Shown here one piece after another: positions 61,261-64,000 of a stretch of 64,000 nucleotides of DNA. The notes under the pieces are model-generated. The model had not been told where the DNA came from. It did not search any database and was given only the letters and a program-made list of their open reading frames with translations. This stretch comes from Rhopalosiphum padi (lineage: Eukaryota; Arthropoda; Insecta; Hemiptera; Aphididae), in the NCBI RefSeq assembly GCF_020882245.1, contig NW_026869996.1, positions 3,395,592-3,459,591 of the forward strand, in the 5' to 3' direction. The position numbers were made by a program, and so were the translations under genes. Position 1 is the stretch's first letter; each line of letters begins with the position of its first letter.

Positions 61261-64000
61261 ATTTAAATTGGTTTTTATGGGGTTTTTTGATGAATTAATG
61301 GTTTTTTGAATAAATTTTAAGGAAATTTATGGTTTTTAATAATTTATTATGGGGGTTTGTAAAGAAAAAATGTTAAATTTAATTTATTTGATGGATTTAA
61401 ATTGGTTTTTATGGGGTTTTTTTGATGAATTAATGGTTTTTTTAATAAATTTTAAGGAAATATATGGTTTTTAATAATTTATTATGGGGGTTTATTAAGA
61501 AAAAATGTTAAATTTAATTTATTTGATAGATTTAAATTGGTTTTTATGGGGTTTTTCGATGAATTAATGGTTTTTTTAATAAATTTTAAAGAAACTTCTA
61601 GTTTTTAATAATTTATTATGGGGGTTTGTTAAGAAAAATGTTAAATTTAATTTATTTGATGGATTTAAATTGGTTTTTATGGGGTTTTTTGATGAATTAA
61701 TGGTTTTTTGAATAAATTTTAAGGAAATTTATGGTTTTTAATAATTTATTATGGGGGTTTGTTAAAGAAAAATGTTAAATTTAATTTATTTGATAGATTT
61801 AATTTGGTTTTTATGGGGTTTTTCGATGAATTAATGGTTTTTTTAATAAATTTTAAAGAAACTTCTAGTTTTTAATAATTTATTATGGGGGTTTGTTAAG
61901 GAAAAATGTTAAATTTAATTTATTTGATGGATTTAAATTGGTTTTTATGGGGTTTTTTGATGAATTAATGGTTTTTTTAATAAATTTTAAGGAAATTTAT
62001 GGTTTTTAATAATTTATTATGGGGGTTTGTTAAGGAAAAATGTTAAATTTAATTTAATTCATGGATTAAAATTGATTTTAATGGGGTTTTTTGATGAATT
62101 AATAGTTTTTTTAATAAATGTTAAGGAAATTTATGGTTTTTAATAATTTATTATGGGGGTTTGTAAAGAAAAAATGTTAAATTTAATTTATTTGATGGAT
62201 TTAAATTGGTTTTTATGGGGTTTTTTGATGAATTAATGGTTTTTTGAATAAATTTTAAGGAAATTTATGGTTTTTAATAATTTATTATGGGGGTTTGTTA
62301 AAGAAAAATGTTAAATTTAATTTATTTGATAGATTTAAATTGGTTTTTATGGGTTTTTTTGATGAATTAATGGTTTTTTTAATAAATTTTTGGAAATTTA
62401 TGGTTTTTAATAATTTATTATGGGGGTTTGTTAAGGAAAAATGTTAAATTTAATTTAATTGATGGATTTAAATTGTTTTAATGGGGTTTTTTGATGAATT
62501 AATGGTTTTTTTAATAAATTTTAAGGAAATTTATGGTTTTTAATAATTTATTATGGGGGTTTGTAACAGGAAAAATGTTAAATTTAATTTATTTGATGGA
62601 TTTAAATAGGTTATTATGGGGGATTTTTAAGGATTTTTATTAAATTTTAAGGAAACTTCTAGTTTTTAATAATTTATAATGGGGGTTTGTTAAGAAAAAT
62701 GTTAAATTTAATTTATTTGATGGATTTAAATTGGTTTTTATGGGGTTTTTTGATGAATTAATGGTTTTTTTAATAAATTTTAAAGGAAACTTTTAGTTTT
62801 TAATAATTTATAATGGGGGTTAATATGGAAAAATGTTAAATTTTATTTATTTGATGGATTTAAATTGGTTTTTATGGGGTTTTTTGATGAATTAATGGTT
62901 TTTTTAATAAATTTTAAAGAAACTTCTAGTTTTTAATAATTTATTATGGGGGTTTGTAAAGAAAAAATGTTAAATTTAATTTATTTGATTAATTTTAATT
63001 GGTTTTTATGGGGTTTTTTGATAAATTAATGGTTTTTTGAATAAATTTTAAGGAAATTTATGGTTTATAATAATTTATTATGGGGGTTTGTTAAGGAAAA
63101 ATGTTAAATTTAATTTATTTGATGGATTTAAATTGGTTTTTATGGGGTTTTTTGATGAATTAATGGTTTTTTTAATAAATTTTAAAGAAACTTCTAGTTT
63201 TTAATAATTTATTATGGGGGTTTGTAAAGAAAAAATGTTAAATTTAATTTATTTGATGGATTTAAATTGATTTTAATGGGGTTTTTTGATGAATTAATAG
63301 TTTTTTTAATAAATGTTAAGGAAATTTATGGTTTTTAATAATTTATTATGGGGGTTTGTTAAGGAAAAATGTTAAATTTAATTTATTTGATGGATTTAAA
63401 TTGGTTTTTATGGGGTTTTTTGATGAATTAATGGTTTTTTTGAATAAATTTTAAGGAAATTTATGGTTTTTAATAATTTATTATGGGGGTTTGTTAAAGA
63501 AAAATGTTAAATTTAATTTATTTGATAGATTTAAATTGGTTTTTTATGGGGTTTTTCGATGAATTAATGGTTTTTTTAATAAATTTTAAAGAAACTTCTA
63601 AATTTTAATATTTTATTATGGGGGTTTGTTAAGGAAAAATGTTAAATTTAATTTATTTGATGGATTTAAATTGGTTTTTAAGGGGGTTTTTTGATGAATT
63701 AATGGTTTTTTTAATAAATTTTAAGGAAATTTATGGTTTTTAATAATTTATTATGGGGGTTTATTAAGAAAAAATGTTAAATTTAATTTATTTGATAGAT
63801 TTAAATTGGTTTTTATGGGGTTTTTCGATGAATTAATGGTTTTTTTAATAAATTTTAAAGAAACTTCTAGTTTTTAATAATTTATTATGGGGGTTTGTTA
63901 AGAAAAATGTTAAATTTAATTTATTTGATGGATTTAAATTGGTTTTTATGGGGTTTTTTGATGAATTAATGGTTTTTTGAATAAATTTTAAGGAAATTTA
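61261..64000 (+). repeat. Block C, terminal segment
   Basis: Pure C-type array to the window end. It has the same monomer succession as 52.7-54.8 kb, including the rare atttaatttgg monomer (near 52827 and 61799) and the shortened ataggtta monomer (53905 and 62606). The two spacings, about 8972 and 8701 bp, differ by about 270 bp, equal to two monomers present only in the first copy. An odd variant, aaattttaatattttatta, sits near 63600. Confidence 0.85.
61896..62029 (+). repeat. Reference C-type 134-bp monomer with no cytosine
   Basis: Full-length unit with gatggatttaaattgg, tttttatgggg, gatgaattaatgg, aataaattttaagg and aaatttatggtttttaat. None of its 134 plus-strand bases is C. The site that is aaagcgg in block A and aaatcgg in block B is aaattgg here. 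Confidence 0.9.

Larger units (their letters stand above)
1..64000 (+). repeat. Satellite tandem array filling the whole window
   Basis: Seen: the landmarks ttaaggaaaaatg, gatggattta, gatgaattaatgg and attatgggggtttg recur in this order from the first to the last base, always on the plus strand, with no inverted block and no unique sequence longer than part of a monomer. Unit starts read from 97 to 9930 give 81 monomers averaging about 121 bp; extrapolation gives roughly 500 in the window. Both ends are cut inside the array, so its true length is unknown. No gene, tRNA, rRNA, transposon, promoter, terminator or origin could be recognised on either strand. Inference: eukaryotic heterochromatic satellite. 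The family is not one I recognise. Confidence 0.97.

Noticed and set aside
1..64000. CRISPR array
   Set aside because: Repeats are 62-152 bp, adjacent units are related over their full length and there are no unique spacers or cas genes.
1..64000. Telomere or subtelomere (ggggtttt-like words)
   Set aside because: The ggggtttttt and gggggtttg words occur once each per monomer of about 112-136 bp, not as short tandem telomere repeats.
1..64000. G-quadruplex clusters
   Set aside because: G-runs of four or more are usually two per full-length monomer and tens of bases apart, too far for a normal four-run quadruplex.
1..64000. CENP-B box
   Set aside because: The known 17-bp box needs a TTCG and a CGGG element in fixed spacing. 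Cytosine is so rare here that no candidate was seen.
1..64000. Transposon or LTR-derived origin
   Set aside because: No inverted terminal repeats, target-site duplications, poly-A tail with 5' heterogeneity, or transposase or reverse transcriptase remnants were seen.
1..64000. AATAAA words as polyadenylation signals and A/T words as replication origins
   Set aside because: They occur in most monomers as a consequence of composition. Without transcription or origin data no single one can be called.
1..64000. tRNA, rRNA or other structured RNA genes
   Set aside because: The near absence of C on the plus strand leaves almost no G-C stems, and no clover-leaf or rRNA motif was recognised on either strand.

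Overview
The window is a single uninterrupted satellite-type tandem repeat array from end to end. I find no gene, RNA gene, transposon, promoter or unique sequence anywhere in its 64 kb. Every ~62-152 bp the same landmarks return in the same orientation (ttaaggaaaaatg, gatggattta, gatgaattaatgg, tttattatgggggtttg). I estimate about 500 monomers, from 81 consecutive monomers between 97 and 9929 that average about 121 bp. Such a long gene-free, AT-rich, hierarchically organised array points to eukaryotic heterochromatin, for example centromeric or pericentromeric satellite. The species cannot be named from the sequence, and I do not recognise the satellite family.

The basic monomer is about 134 bp and is itself an old dimer of a 72-bp and a 62-bp half. 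Shorter and longer classes derive from it: 123 and 112 bp by one or two 11-bp deletions, 152 bp by an 11-bp deletion plus a ~29-bp internal duplication, and 62 bp as a lone half unit. The plus strand is extremely T- and G-rich and almost free of C. One hand-counted 112-bp monomer has T 55, A 34, G 21, C 2.

Three sequence strata are visible. Block A (1-21006) has monomers marked aaagcgg and is built from well-homogenised higher-order repeats (HORs): a 1.59-kb 13-monomer unit (three full copies), a 1.32-kb 11-monomer module, a 0.78-kb module and a 1.84-kb 16-monomer unit. Block B (21007-52655) mixes A-type monomers with monomers marked aaatcaatt, aaatcgg, gacgga and ttcatag, in HORs of about 2.57, 2.15, 3.93 and 0.99 kb that carry more point differences and nested deletions. 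Block C (52656-64000) is marked aaattgg and aaacttctag, contains runs of up to 506 bp with no cytosine, and alternates with B-type segments between about 54.8 and 61.2 kb inside a 3.39-kb tandem HOR.

The parts act only as a record of repeat evolution: slippage at short direct repeats makes length classes, unequal exchange assembles and deletes HOR modules, and most cytosine differences between copies are CpG to TpG or CpA changes. Homopolymer T-length differences (6 versus 7 and so on) dominate between near-identical copies and may be partly sequencing error. Short open frames (61-77 codons) recur only because the monomers recur, and are not annotated as genes.
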